Source of the DNA: CAZKRU01 sp964555235
GTDB taxonomy: Bacteria; Verrucomicrobiota; Verrucomicrobiia; Methylacidiphilales; CAMAQI01
Direction of reading: 5' to 3'
Assembly (NCBI GenBank): GCA_964555235.1
Contig: CAZKRU010000055.1
Location: 1 to 28,111 of the forward strand
Length of the DNA stretch: 28,111 nucleotides
The number at the start of each line of letters is the position of its first letter. Within the stretch, counting starts at the first letter, position 1. Both the position numbers and the translations under genes were made by a program. Shown here one piece after another: positions 16,073-23,823 of this stretch. The notes below the pieces were generated by a model. The model was not told where the DNA came from, searched no databases, and saw only the letters and a list, made by a program, of their open reading frames with translations.

Positions 16073-17866
16073 ATGAAAAAACTCATCCTCATCCTAACCA
16101 CCCTCAGTTCCATCGTCTTCGCGGCAAACGAACCCCCGTCGGGTGGCACCTCCATCATTACGAAAGATGCTTTCGTCGCCCCTACCGTAAAAATGCAGGG
16201 CGAAGAATATGGAAAAAAGGAATTAATCTCGGTGGAAAAGATGCCCTTCACCAACGCCCTTCGCGTCGCCGTTACGAATAAACCAGTCAAATATTATGCG
16301 ATTCAAACAAAAGTCGGAACTAATGCCCCGATCAAAAAAGGAGATGTCCTTCTTCTTTCGTTTTACGCCCGAACTTTTAATATCGGGATCAACGGCGTCG
16401 GTAAGGATGAAACGGGAGAAGGCGAAATCAGCATCGGCGTCCAGAAAAAGAAATCCTTGGAGCTCATAGGTAAATTTGCCGCCAGACCGGGCGCCGAGTG
16501 GCAACTCTATTATGTCCCCATGACATCAAAGGCTGATGCGGAAATCGATGAGGCCGCCGTTTCGATCTCCTATGGCGCCATGCTTCAGACCATTGATATC
16601 GCTGATGTAAAACTACTCAATTATGGTGGAAGCGTTAAATTTGACGATCTCCCCAAAACGGAGATCACCTATGCGGGCCGCGAAGCCGATGCCCCTTGGA
16701 GGAAAGCCGCTGTGGAACGAATCGATAAAATCCGCAAAGCCGATTTGAATGTCACCGTCAAGGACGCCAGCGGCAAAGCGCTTCCCGGCGCAACGGTCGA
16801 CATCAAGATGACCAAACATGAATTCCAATGGGGCTCTGCCATTACCAGCCGCGCGGGCGTCGGATCCCCGGACCGGGAGAAAATCCTCTCCAGTCACAAA
16901 GCCCTCTTCAATCAGGGCCTTCCGATCACCTATTTCGTCTGGACCATTCAAGAGACCATCGAAGGAAAAAAAGGAGCGGATGATATTTTGAAATATTTCC
17001 GCGACAACCAGATGACGACTCGCGCTCACGTTCTGATCTGGGAACGGATGGATCACTTCCCCACGGATGTGCAGGAGATGATCAAAAAAGGAGAAAAAGA
17101 GAAGCTCCGCGCACGGATCACCGACTATATCACCAAAACAGTGACTACCTATAAGGGAAGAGTTGATGAGTGGGTGGTTGAAAATGAGGCCGTCGATAAC
17201 AGTGAAATCCGAAAGATCCTCGGAGAAGAATCGATCGCGGAATGGTTTAAGGTCGCCCGTCAGGCGGATCCCAGCGCCAAATTCATGATTAATGAAAACC
17301 GCGTGGAGGGATTGAAACCCGACAAGTCGGATCAATTGCTGAAATTGTGCAAAACGATCACCGACAATGGAGGAGATTACGACACGATCGGGATTCAAGG
17401 TCACTTTGGAGCCATTCCGGTTCCTCCTGAGATGCTGTTGAAACAATATGACAAACTCGCTGCGACTGGAAAGAAACTCGCCTTTACCGAATATGATCAC
17501 AATTCCGAAGACGAGAAGATCAAGGCAGATTATATGCGCGACATGATGACAAGCGTCTTCAGTCACCCGAGCTTTAATTGTTTTACGCTTTGGCGCTTCT
17601 GGGATGGAAAGCCCGAAAAACGCGAATCCGTCATTTACGCGAACGACTGGACCATGCGTCCTTCGGGAGAAGTCTATAAGGATCTCGTCTTTAATCAATG
17701 GTGGACGAAAGCCTCTGGAAAATCCGATGCGAGCGGAAAGTTCTCCACCCGCGGATTCTTGGGCGAATACGAGATCACCGTCACAGACGGAGCAAAAACG
17801 ACGGTGGTCAAAGCGTCACTCAAAAAGGATCAACCGAATCTTGTCGAAGTGACGCTTGCCAACTAA
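16073..17866 (+). CDS. Secreted GH10-like glycoside hydrolase, second tandem copy
   Basis: The 597-aa product has the same architecture as the first copy: signal peptide (MKKLILILTTLSSIVFA), N-terminal beta-sandwich beginning PPSGGTSIITKDAF, GH10 barrel, and C-terminal beta module. Glu372 (WVVENEA) is the acid/base and Glu473 (FTEYD) the nucleophile. The strand-3 block is RAHVLIWE, sharing the unusual Glu. Differences from the first copy cluster in loops, for example YDHNSEDE against YNIYTEDE just after the nucleophile and WERMDHFP against WERPDVIP. The pair may therefore have diverged for different side-chain patterns or chain lengths. A relic of a further copy sits just upstream. The start follows a weak AAG-type ribosome site. 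It probably belongs to the same transcript as the preceding and following genes. Confidence 0.87.
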   Translation: MKKLILILTTLSSIVFAANEPPSGGTSIITKDAFVAPTVKMQGEEYGKKELISVEKMPFTNALRVAVTNKPVKYYAIQTKVGTNAPIKKGDVLLLSFYARTFNIGINGVGKDETGEGEISIGVQKKKSLELIGKFAARPGAEWQLYYVPMTSKADAEIDEAAVSISYGAMLQTIDIADVKLLNYGGSVKFDDLPKTEITYAGREADAPWRKAAVERIDKIRKADLNVTVKDASGKALPGATVDIKMTKHEFQWGSAITSRAGVGSPDREKILSSHKALFNQGLPITYFVWTIQETIEGKKGADDILKYFRDNQMTTRAHVLIWERMDHFPTDVQEMIKKGEKEKLRARITDYITKTVTTYKGRVDEWVVENEAVDNSEIRKILGEESIAEWFKVARQADPSAKFMINENRVEGLKPDKSDQLLKLCKTITDNGGDYDTIGIQGHFGAIPVPPEMLLKQYDKLAATGKKLAFTEYDHNSEDEKIKADYMRDMMTSVFSHPSFNCFTLWRFWDGKPEKRESVIYANDWTMRPSGEVYKDLVFNQWWTKASGKSDASGKFSTRGFLGEYEITVTDGAKTTVVKASLKKDQPNLVEVTLAN

Positions 17867-17886
17867 GCGATTCCTTCGAGATCAAA

Positions 17887-19161
17887 GTGAATCCCCCCTT
17901 TGAAAAGGATCTCGGTTCTTCGGCGATCTCGAGGCTGGCAGGAATTTCCCTCCTGACCTGCCTCGGGGTTGTAGGAATTCTCTTCGCCTCCACACGCTCC
18001 TCGAGACCCTCTTGGCCAACCTTGGGCGGTGAAGGAGGGAGAATCATCTCTGTCACAACCCTATCGGATCGTGGTCCCGGATCCTTCAGGGCAGCCGTCG
18101 AAGCCGAAGGGCCTCGAATCATCCAATTTGCGGTTGGTGGCGAGATCTGGCTGGAGAGAACCCTCGAGATTCGCAATCCTTTTGTGACCATCGCCGCTGA
18201 AACGGCTCCCTCTCCTGGCATTACTCTCATGGGAGATCAAATTCGCATCCGTACGCACGATATTCTGATGCGGCACCTTCGCGTTCGAGTCGGCTCTCGC
18301 CTGAAAGGCCCGCCCCCCGATAATCGCGATGCCCTTGCCATCGATGGCGGAGCCGACGGATTAAGCCCCAGTTACAAGATCCTCATCGAAAATTGCTCCT
18401 TCAGTTGGTCCACCGATGAAATCATTCAAATTTGGGGCCCCGGCAACCATGACATTACCGTTCGTCACTGCATCCTTGCCGAAGCGCTCAATCTCTCTCT
18501 CCACCCCAAGGGAGCTCATTCTGCTGGAATGATCATTGGCCCGGGAGCCACTAACGTCCTCATTCAAAGAAATCTCTTCGCCTCCAATGCGTTTCGAAAT
18601 CCTGTGATCTGTTCTGGCTCGACGGGGACTATCCTGAATAATCTGATTTATAATCCCGGGTTTTCAGGAGTTCACGTTTACGGCCGGGATGGTGATCTGG
18701 CACAAACCAAATTATTGGTGAATATCATCGGGAATCAGGTCATTGCTGGTCCCGACACCAAACCGATCCTTCGTCTCTTTCAAAATGTTACCAGAATCTT
18801 TAACCTCGGTTCGGAGATTTTTCTAAAGGACAACGCGGCTCAAGGAACTGTCAGCTTCGACGAGACGGAGCGCCCACCGAGCTGGATTTCAAGAAGTACC
18901 TCCCCCTTTGTTCAAAAAAATCCGATCCCGATTCTGGAGTCCCTCCCAATGATCGCTTCGAGTGAAGTCGAAACCGATCTCCTCACCCATGTCGGCGCCC
19001 GACCTCAAGATCGTGATGCCGTTGATCTCCGAATCATTGAAGAAGTCAAACATCGAACGGGTTCCATTAAAGACACTCCGACCGATCCTCGCCTGACGGA
19101 AGCTCCAGCCCCTCATTCCGTTTCATTTAAGTCGAATCCTACCTTGAACCGAGTGCCTTAA
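17887..19161 (+). CDS. Secreted pectate-lyase-like beta-helix protein (right copy)
   Basis: The 424-aa product is the paralogue of the protein at 941-2179. It shares GGEGGRIISVTTLSDRGPGS, FAVGGEIWLERTLEI, ETAPSPGITLMGDQI, CILAEALNLSLHPKGAHSAG, FRNPVICSGSTGTILNNLIYNPGFSG and the C-terminal VGARPQDRDAVD. The open frame runs back to 17698 inside the GH10 gene, but residues before 17887 are antisense-like noise. I start at the GTG at 17887, 20 bases after the GH10 stop, because it gives a basic N-terminus followed by a hydrophobic segment (LAGISLLTCLGVVGILFA) that can serve as a signal peptide. The long n-region makes a membrane anchor possible. Expected action is beta-elimination on uronate-containing polymer. 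The two copies sit on opposite arms of the locus. Confidence 0.83.
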   Translation: MNPPFEKDLGSSAISRLAGISLLTCLGVVGILFASTRSSRPSWPTLGGEGGRIISVTTLSDRGPGSFRAAVEAEGPRIIQFAVGGEIWLERTLEIRNPFVTIAAETAPSPGITLMGDQIRIRTHDILMRHLRVRVGSRLKGPPPDNRDALAIDGGADGLSPSYKILIENCSFSWSTDEIIQIWGPGNHDITVRHCILAEALNLSLHPKGAHSAGMIIGPGATNVLIQRNLFASNAFRNPVICSGSTGTILNNLIYNPGFSGVHVYGRDGDLAQTKLLVNIIGNQVIAGPDTKPILRLFQNVTRIFNLGSEIFLKDNAAQGTVSFDETERPPSWISRSTSPFVQKNPIPILESLPMIASSEVETDLLTHVGARPQDRDAVDLRIIEEVKHRTGSIKDTPTDPRLTEAPAPHSVSFKSNPTLNRVP

Positions 19162-19178
19162 TCCGACACGATGCTATC

Positions 19179-20510
19179 ATGAACGTCATCTATCTTCACT
19201 CTCACGATACAGGACGGTGGATTCAACCTTATGGTTATCCGGTTTCAACCCCCCACCTCGATCATTTTGCCCGTCGTGCCACGATTTTTCGGAAGGCATT
19301 TGCCGCAGCTCCGACCTGCTCTCCAAGTCGCGCCGCATTGTTGACGGGAATGTCCGCCCATCGCGCCGGAATGATCGGCCTGGCCCATCGGGGATTTGAA
19401 CTCACCCACCCTGAACAACATCTCGCCGCTCATTTGAATCAAGCGGGCTATCACACCGTCCTCGCAGGCGAACAACACGAAACCAAAAAAGATCCACACC
19501 TGATCGGTTATCAGGAAATTCTTCCCGTTCCCCCAAGATCCGGACCACCCGGAGCGTGGAGTCAAAAACTGGTTGATTGTACCGTCGAATTTTTACGAAA
19601 ACCGCAAACCAGACCATTCTTCCTCTCTGTCGGATTTTTCATGACTCATCGCGAATTTCCAAAGTTAGAAAAAACCAAGGAATCGGATTATCTCACCCCC
19701 CCGTGCCCGCTCCCAGACCATCCGGATTCGCGTCATGACTTTCTGGAGTATCAGGCGGCTGCAAAAATTCTCGACGATGGCGTGGGTCAAATTTTACGGG
19801 TCCTTGAAGAAACCGGCTTGGCAAAGAATTCCTTGATCCTTTTTACCACCGATCATGGCCCTGCCTTTCCCGGAATGAAAAGCACCCTCTATGATACCGG
19901 CATCGGAATCTCCTGGCTCATGGATTTCCCCAATAATCCGAAGAGCGGCGGTTGTGTCGACGCCCTCGTCTCCCATCTCGATTTTTTCCCGACCGTTTGT
20001 GAGCTCACTGGAATTCCAAAACCGGATCGATTGGAGGGAAAAAGTCTACTTCCTCTTTTGCGCGGCGAAGTGAGTTCCATTCGTGAAGAACTTTTTGCGG
20101 AAGTCACTTTCCATGCCGCTTACGAACCGATGCGAGCCATTCGAACCGAGCGATACAAATATATCCGTCGCTACGGAAATCTGCGAACCACTCTCGGCAA
20201 TGTGGATGACGGCCTCACCAAAAGCGTTTTGATGAAAAACGGGTGGGATCAAATCGTTCACGCTCCGGAAGAGCTCTACGACTTGGTGCTCGATCCGGGC
20301 GAAAAGCAGAATCGTATTCTGGATCCGTCGCTTGCCACCATTCGCGATTCGCTCTCGAAGCGCCTCCACCAATGGATGAGCGAGACTCAGGATCCGTTAC
20401 TCAACGATCAAAAAGTTCCTCTTCCGGCTGGAGCCAGAATCAACCATCCCGAAACGACTTCTCCGGGTGAGAATCGCTTTGTAACTCCCTCCGAGCACCT
20501 TCTTTTATGA
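19179..20510 (+). CDS. Type I sulfatase, heparan-N-sulfatase-like subgroup
   Basis: The 443-aa product has the formylglycine site CSPSR (Cys47), an N-terminal metal block in LHSHDTGRWIQPYGY, the AGEQH block in place of the usual G-K-x-H, and ILFTTDHGPAFPGMKSTLYDTG with the C-terminal metal-binding Asp/His. The opening and the TPHLDHFARRA block resemble the subgroup that includes N-sulphoglucosamine sulphohydrolase, but bacterial members act on varied sugars. There is no signal peptide, so activity is likely cytoplasmic. The gene starts 17 bases after the pectate-lyase stop, and its TGA overlaps the next ATG (ATGA). It has no strong Shine-Dalgarno. An earlier ATG at 19171 is out of frame. Confidence 0.92.
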   Translation: MNVIYLHSHDTGRWIQPYGYPVSTPHLDHFARRATIFRKAFAAAPTCSPSRAALLTGMSAHRAGMIGLAHRGFELTHPEQHLAAHLNQAGYHTVLAGEQHETKKDPHLIGYQEILPVPPRSGPPGAWSQKLVDCTVEFLRKPQTRPFFLSVGFFMTHREFPKLEKTKESDYLTPPCPLPDHPDSRHDFLEYQAAAKILDDGVGQILRVLEETGLAKNSLILFTTDHGPAFPGMKSTLYDTGIGISWLMDFPNNPKSGGCVDALVSHLDFFPTVCELTGIPKPDRLEGKSLLPLLRGEVSSIREELFAEVTFHAAYEPMRAIRTERYKYIRRYGNLRTTLGNVDDGLTKSVLMKNGWDQIVHAPEELYDLVLDPGEKQNRILDPSLATIRDSLSKRLHQWMSETQDPLLNDQKVPLPAGARINHPETTSPGENRFVTPSEHLLL

Positions 20511-21964
20511 AAACTCCGAACATTCTGATCATCACCACCGATCAACAGCGCTTTGATACGATTCAGGCAGCGGGAAATCCCCACATTCGAACCCCCCATC
20601 TCAATTGGCTTCTTGAAACCGGAATTCACTTTACCCGATGCTATTCAGACTCTCCCGTCTGCGTTCCGGCACGCGCAACGCTCCTGACAGGAAAACACTA
20701 CGTGAACATGGAAAAAGGATACGGCTTTTTTGGAGAGCTCACTACTCCTCGTCCTGATGCCACCCTACCCGCCATCATGACACGACACGGATATCAGACC
20801 AAATCGATTGGAAAACTTCACTATCTTCCTGAACGCTGCAATTACGGCTGGGAGGATACTGAGATTCTCGAAGACTATTACCGAACGATGGCAAAAAATC
20901 CGCAGCTCGGAATTCCGATGGATCACGGTCTTGGGCAAAACGAAATGCAGCCGGCGATTTCAACCGTTTCTGAATCCAACAGCCTGACGCATTGGATGGT
21001 CGACCAATCCATTGATTTTTTGGAAACCCGCGATTCCACTCGCCCTTTCCTGTTGCATCTTGGATTTTCAAAACCCCATCCCCCGTTTGATCCGTGCCTC
21101 AATTATTGGACGATGTACGCCAACGCTCCCGTTCCGGATCCAATCTACGGGGATTGGTCTAAAAATCCCGAAAAAATTCCAGTCGACCTTATGGAACCGA
21201 CCCATTGGCTGAATGGAGTGGACCAGTTCAGTCCTGAACTGATTCAAGACTGTCGCCGGGCCTACTATGCGTTGATCACTCAGATTGATTACAATCTCGG
21301 TCTTTTGTTTGCACGATTGCGGGAAATGAAATTATTGGACTCCACCCTGATTCTCTTCACCTCAGATCATGGCGAAATGCTCGGGGATCACCACATGGGA
21401 GCCAAAACAACCTTTCTGGAAGGGTCTGCTCATGTTCCCATGATCGTCCGTCCTCCCTCCGCAAACTTCGATTCTCGCTACCAAAATCTTGCGGGAACCC
21501 GAAGCAATGCTTTGGTCTGCTTGGCGGATATCATGACCACCTGCCTTGAGTCGAGTCATTGCCCTCCCCCTAAAGAGATCACGCTGGACGGAATTGATTT
21601 AATCCAAGCCGCCCAAGGAAAAACTCAGCGGAATCGTCTCTTCGGGCGCTGCGCTTCGTTCCACTGCGTCATCGAGGGGAACTACAAGTACATCTACAAT
21701 CACAAACTCGGCTCCGAACTCCTCTTTAATTTAAGCAAGGATCCTCGCGAAGAAAAAAATCTCATCAAAGTGAAAGCCGAGCAAAAAATACGGAATCGTC
21801 TTCGAAACGCCTTAATTGAACGACTGACCCAAGACGAACATCCCGCAGTCAAAAACGGAAGGCTTCAAACCACTCGAACCCCTTGGGATCGGAATCAGAT
21901 TCGCAAGGAAGGCTGGCCCGGATACCATCACCGAGCCCACACCCCGTCCGACTTGTTGCATTGA
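20507..21964 (+). CDS. Type I (formylglycine-dependent) sulfatase, right copy
   Basis: The 485-aa product has NILIITTDQQRFD with metal-binding Asp12, the maturation site CVPAR (Cys52), GYQTKSIGKLHY with the Lys/His pair, LHLGFSKPHPPFDP, and LFTSDHGEMLGDHHMGAK. It is the same length and general type as the sulfatase at 5151-6608, but is clearly distinct from it in sequence. There is no signal peptide. Its ATG overlaps the preceding sulfatase stop, so the two are coupled. It is the last gene of the plus-strand arm; no terminator hairpin with a T-run is visible after it. The three sulfatases suggest a substrate sulfated at more than one position, or on more than one sugar. Confidence 0.93.
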   Translation: MKTPNILIITTDQQRFDTIQAAGNPHIRTPHLNWLLETGIHFTRCYSDSPVCVPARATLLTGKHYVNMEKGYGFFGELTTPRPDATLPAIMTRHGYQTKSIGKLHYLPERCNYGWEDTEILEDYYRTMAKNPQLGIPMDHGLGQNEMQPAISTVSESNSLTHWMVDQSIDFLETRDSTRPFLLHLGFSKPHPPFDPCLNYWTMYANAPVPDPIYGDWSKNPEKIPVDLMEPTHWLNGVDQFSPELIQDCRRAYYALITQIDYNLGLLFARLREMKLLDSTLILFTSDHGEMLGDHHMGAKTTFLEGSAHVPMIVRPPSANFDSRYQNLAGTRSNALVCLADIMTTCLESSHCPPPKEITLDGIDLIQAAQGKTQRNRLFGRCASFHCVIEGNYKYIYNHKLGSELLFNLSKDPREEKNLIKVKAEQKIRNRLRNALIERLTQDEHPAVKNGRLQTTRTPWDRNQIRKEGWPGYHHRAHTPSDLLH

Positions 21965-22010
21965 TTTTAGTCAGATGCTTCTCAAAGGGGAGCGTAAATC
22001 CACCATCCTG

Positions 22011-22090
22011 TCTCGCGCAGAGGGCGCCGAGAAAGCATTTTGGTATTAATTTCAAACAACCCTTCGCGCCTTGGCGGCCTTTGCGAGAGA
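22011..22090. repeat. Imperfect inverted repeat, intergenic
   Basis: The left arm, TCTCGCGCAGAGGGCGCCGA from 22011, is roughly complementary to the right arm at 22061-22090, CCTTCGCGCCTTGGCGGCCT and following GCGAGAGA, with an AT-rich loop. It has the look of a worn, dispersed intergenic repeat; copy number in the genome is unknown. Confidence 0.5.
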
Positions 22091-22113
22091 CTCAATGGAA
22101 ACTTCCAAACTCC

Positions 22114-22355
22114 CTACCGAAGAGCCAGCTCGCGTGAGGCTGGATTCCCCTCGGTGAGAGCCGTCGAAGTCACATTGATCTTGATCCCAACCAACAGATT
22201 TAAATCACGAACCAAATCTCGCAAGGTGGCGGCTTGAGCATTTAACTCTTCAGCCGCCGCAGCTGTCTCCTCTGCCGTGGCAGCACTGGATTGAGTGACT
22301 TTGTCCATCTCCGCGACCGCCGTATTGATTTGTCCGACTCGGTTCGAGAAGCAAA
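22114..22355 (-). pseudogene. Truncated methyl-accepting chemotaxis protein remnant
   Basis: Read on the minus strand, this fragment encodes NRVGQINTAVAEMDKVTQSS followed by AATAEETAAAAEELNAQAATL and RDLVRDLNLLVG, then a TAG stop. This is the characteristic C-terminal end of the receptor signalling domain, the adaptation helix after the hairpin tip. Nothing upstream of about 22355 continues the receptor: the sensor domain, membrane segments, HAMP and the hairpin tip are gone. The first ATG in frame (22308) lies in the middle of the coiled coil, so it is not a real start. I call it a decayed 3' end left by a deletion or insertion. It has no link to its neighbours. Confidence 0.75.
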
Positions 22356-22450
22356 GTTAGATCCCACACGATGAAGTCGCTCCCATTTTTCTGCACAAAT
22401 GGTCAAAATTCTAGGTAATTATCCTCAATCTATCACTTAAGTTAATATTC

Positions 22451-22466
22451 TGTCACCTCGGTGACA
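22451..22466. promoter_or_regulatory. Palindrome TGTCACCTCGGTGACA, possible upstream activator site
   Basis: This is a perfect 7+2+7 palindrome matching the TGT-N10-ACA form of NifA-type enhancer-binding sites. It lies about 85-100 bp upstream of the sigma-54-like promoter at 22551-22566, the usual distance for such sites. It has no T-run and so is not a good terminator. Confidence 0.5.
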
Positions 22467-22550
22467 TCAAATATTCACAAGGAATTACTGGCCATGCTAT
22501 GGATCTTTCTTTATAGAAGGCGTCGCTCGATTCAAAAAGAAACGAGGGAC

Positions 22551-22566
22551 TGGCCCGCTTCCTGCT
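22551..22566 (+). promoter_or_regulatory. Sigma-54-like (-24/-12) promoter
   Basis: TGGCCCGCTTCCTGCT has the invariant GG and GC separated by ten bases, and matches TGGCACG-N4-TTGCT with two mismatches. Transcription would start near 22577, giving a leader of about 30 nt that contains the strong ribosome site GAAGAGG at 22594-22600. Confidence 0.5.
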
Positions 22567-22607
22567 TAAACGCCAGTGCCGAACTTCAAAAATGAAGAGG
22601 AAAAATT

Positions 22608-23822
22608 ATGGCCAACACCCTGAAGAACAAAGCGACGAAACCGAAAACGACGAAAAACACCCGTAAGGTTGCGACGGTCCGCGCACCCGCCAAACGGTCG
22701 GTCTCTCGCCTCGTCGCTCCTGAGCCCTATCTCACTTCACGGCCTTCCGGATTCGATCTGAGTGCCCGCAAGTTCGAACTGACTCCTCCTTCCCCTCAAC
22801 CTCCGGTCGCTTCCGAACCAGCCTATGAATATCTGGGAGAGCTTCCGGATTCTTATGGAACCAAAAAGCTCTTTCTCATCAGTCGCGACCCTCAATGGGC
22901 CTTTGCTTACTGGGATTTGACCTGGCAGCAATTTCAAGATGCCACCCGCGCTGCGCACGATGGAAAGGTATTCCTACATCTTTACACCGCTGGTGGAGAA
23001 CGGATTCAGCAAATTCAAGTTTGGGAAGGAAGCCGAAGCTGGTATCTGCATTTGAATCGTCCCGGAGAAAGCGTTTACTCGGAACTCGGCTATTATCAAC
23101 ACGACGGCCATTTCGTGGTGGTTTCACGCTCGAGCACCATTGAGGCGCCGCGCGATTCCGTTTCCTGGAAAACGGATGCCCGGTTCGTCACGATTCCCTT
23201 CCACTATTCGTTCCAACAATTACGCGATCTGATCCGTGGTCACCTCCGCGATGGAGAAGGCCTCGCCGAAGCGCTCGCCCGCTTGCAGGAAGAAGGATTT
23301 GAATTCCCTTTCAAGGTTGGCAAAGGCAAAGCGCTCACCGAAGGTCAGCACGATGCGCTCATGCATTATCTGGCCGAAGGCGATCTCGTTCGTCGGATCC
23401 AGATGGGCTCCGCCGAAATCACCGAAATTCTCCGTCGCCGCTTCGAAGAGATGCAGAGTTCCGGTCAATGGATGAGCAGTCAATGGGTCACCAGCATGAG
23501 CAGTCCCTTTGGTGGTGGCGCTTCACGCGAACGAAACTTCCACATGCACGTGAATGCGGAATTGATCATCTACGGAGGAACCGATCCAAAAGCCCGGGTC
23601 CATGTCGATGGCAAAGAGATCTCCCTTCGCGAAGATGGAACCTTCAGCTACCACTTTGTCCTTCCGGATGGACAATTCCATATTCCGATTGAAGCAACTT
23701 CCCCTGATAACGTAGAGACGCGCTCGGCGCTCCTCTCTTTCGTGCGATTGACAGAAACCTCCGGCGACGTTCGTCAAACCGGACAACCCCCTCTTCCTGA
23801 GCCGATCGGACGGGTGGAATAA
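22608..23822 (+). CDS. DUF4912 domain protein
   Basis: The 404-aa product begins with a Lys/Ala/Thr-rich basic tail (about residues 1-45), possibly nucleic-acid or polyanion binding, or merely disordered. The DUF4912 domain follows (about residues 80-190), with GELPDSYGTKKLFLISRDP, FAYWDLTWQQF and SWYLHLNRPGESVYSELGYY. The C-terminal third holds a short helical region and a beta-rich piece around HVNAELIIYGGTDPKARVHV that looks like an Ig-like or carbohydrate-binding module. The function of DUF4912 is unknown; the only clue is that the gene ends one base before the GH57 branching-enzyme start, implying a shared role in alpha-glucan handling. A strong GAAGAGG ribosome site sits seven bases before the ATG. 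Regulation by a sigma-54-like promoter is suggested upstream. Confidence 0.85.
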   Translation: MANTLKNKATKPKTTKNTRKVATVRAPAKRSVSRLVAPEPYLTSRPSGFDLSARKFELTPPSPQPPVASEPAYEYLGELPDSYGTKKLFLISRDPQWAFAYWDLTWQQFQDATRAAHDGKVFLHLYTAGGERIQQIQVWEGSRSWYLHLNRPGESVYSELGYYQHDGHFVVVSRSSTIEAPRDSVSWKTDARFVTIPFHYSFQQLRDLIRGHLRDGEGLAEALARLQEEGFEFPFKVGKGKALTEGQHDALMHYLAEGDLVRRIQMGSAEITEILRRRFEEMQSSGQWMSSQWVTSMSSPFGGGASRERNFHMHVNAELIIYGGTDPKARVHVDGKEISLREDGTFSYHFVLPDGQFHIPIEATSPDNVETRSALLSFVRLTETSGDVRQTGQPPLPEPIGRVE

Positions 23823-23823
23823 G

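Larger units (their letters stand above)
21965..22607. other. Long non-coding gap with repeat, gene remnant and promoter
   Basis: This 643-bp gap separates the polysaccharide locus from the glycogen-type genes. It contains an imperfect inverted repeat (22011-22090), a minus-strand chemotaxis-receptor remnant (22114-22355), a 16-bp palindrome (22451-22466) and a sigma-54-like promoter (22551-22566). I found no intact gene in it. Confidence 0.7.

Noticed and set aside
16613..17698. A 361-codon open frame on the minus strand inside the second GH10 gene
   Set aside because: It is exactly antisense to a well-supported GH10 catalytic domain, has no recognisable domain, and the plus-strand gene has both catalytic residues.
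17698..17886. N-terminal extension of the right pectate-lyase gene
   Set aside because: It overlaps the GH10 3' end in another frame and encodes low-complexity basic residues with no match to the left paralogue; the GTG at 17887 gives a signal peptide.
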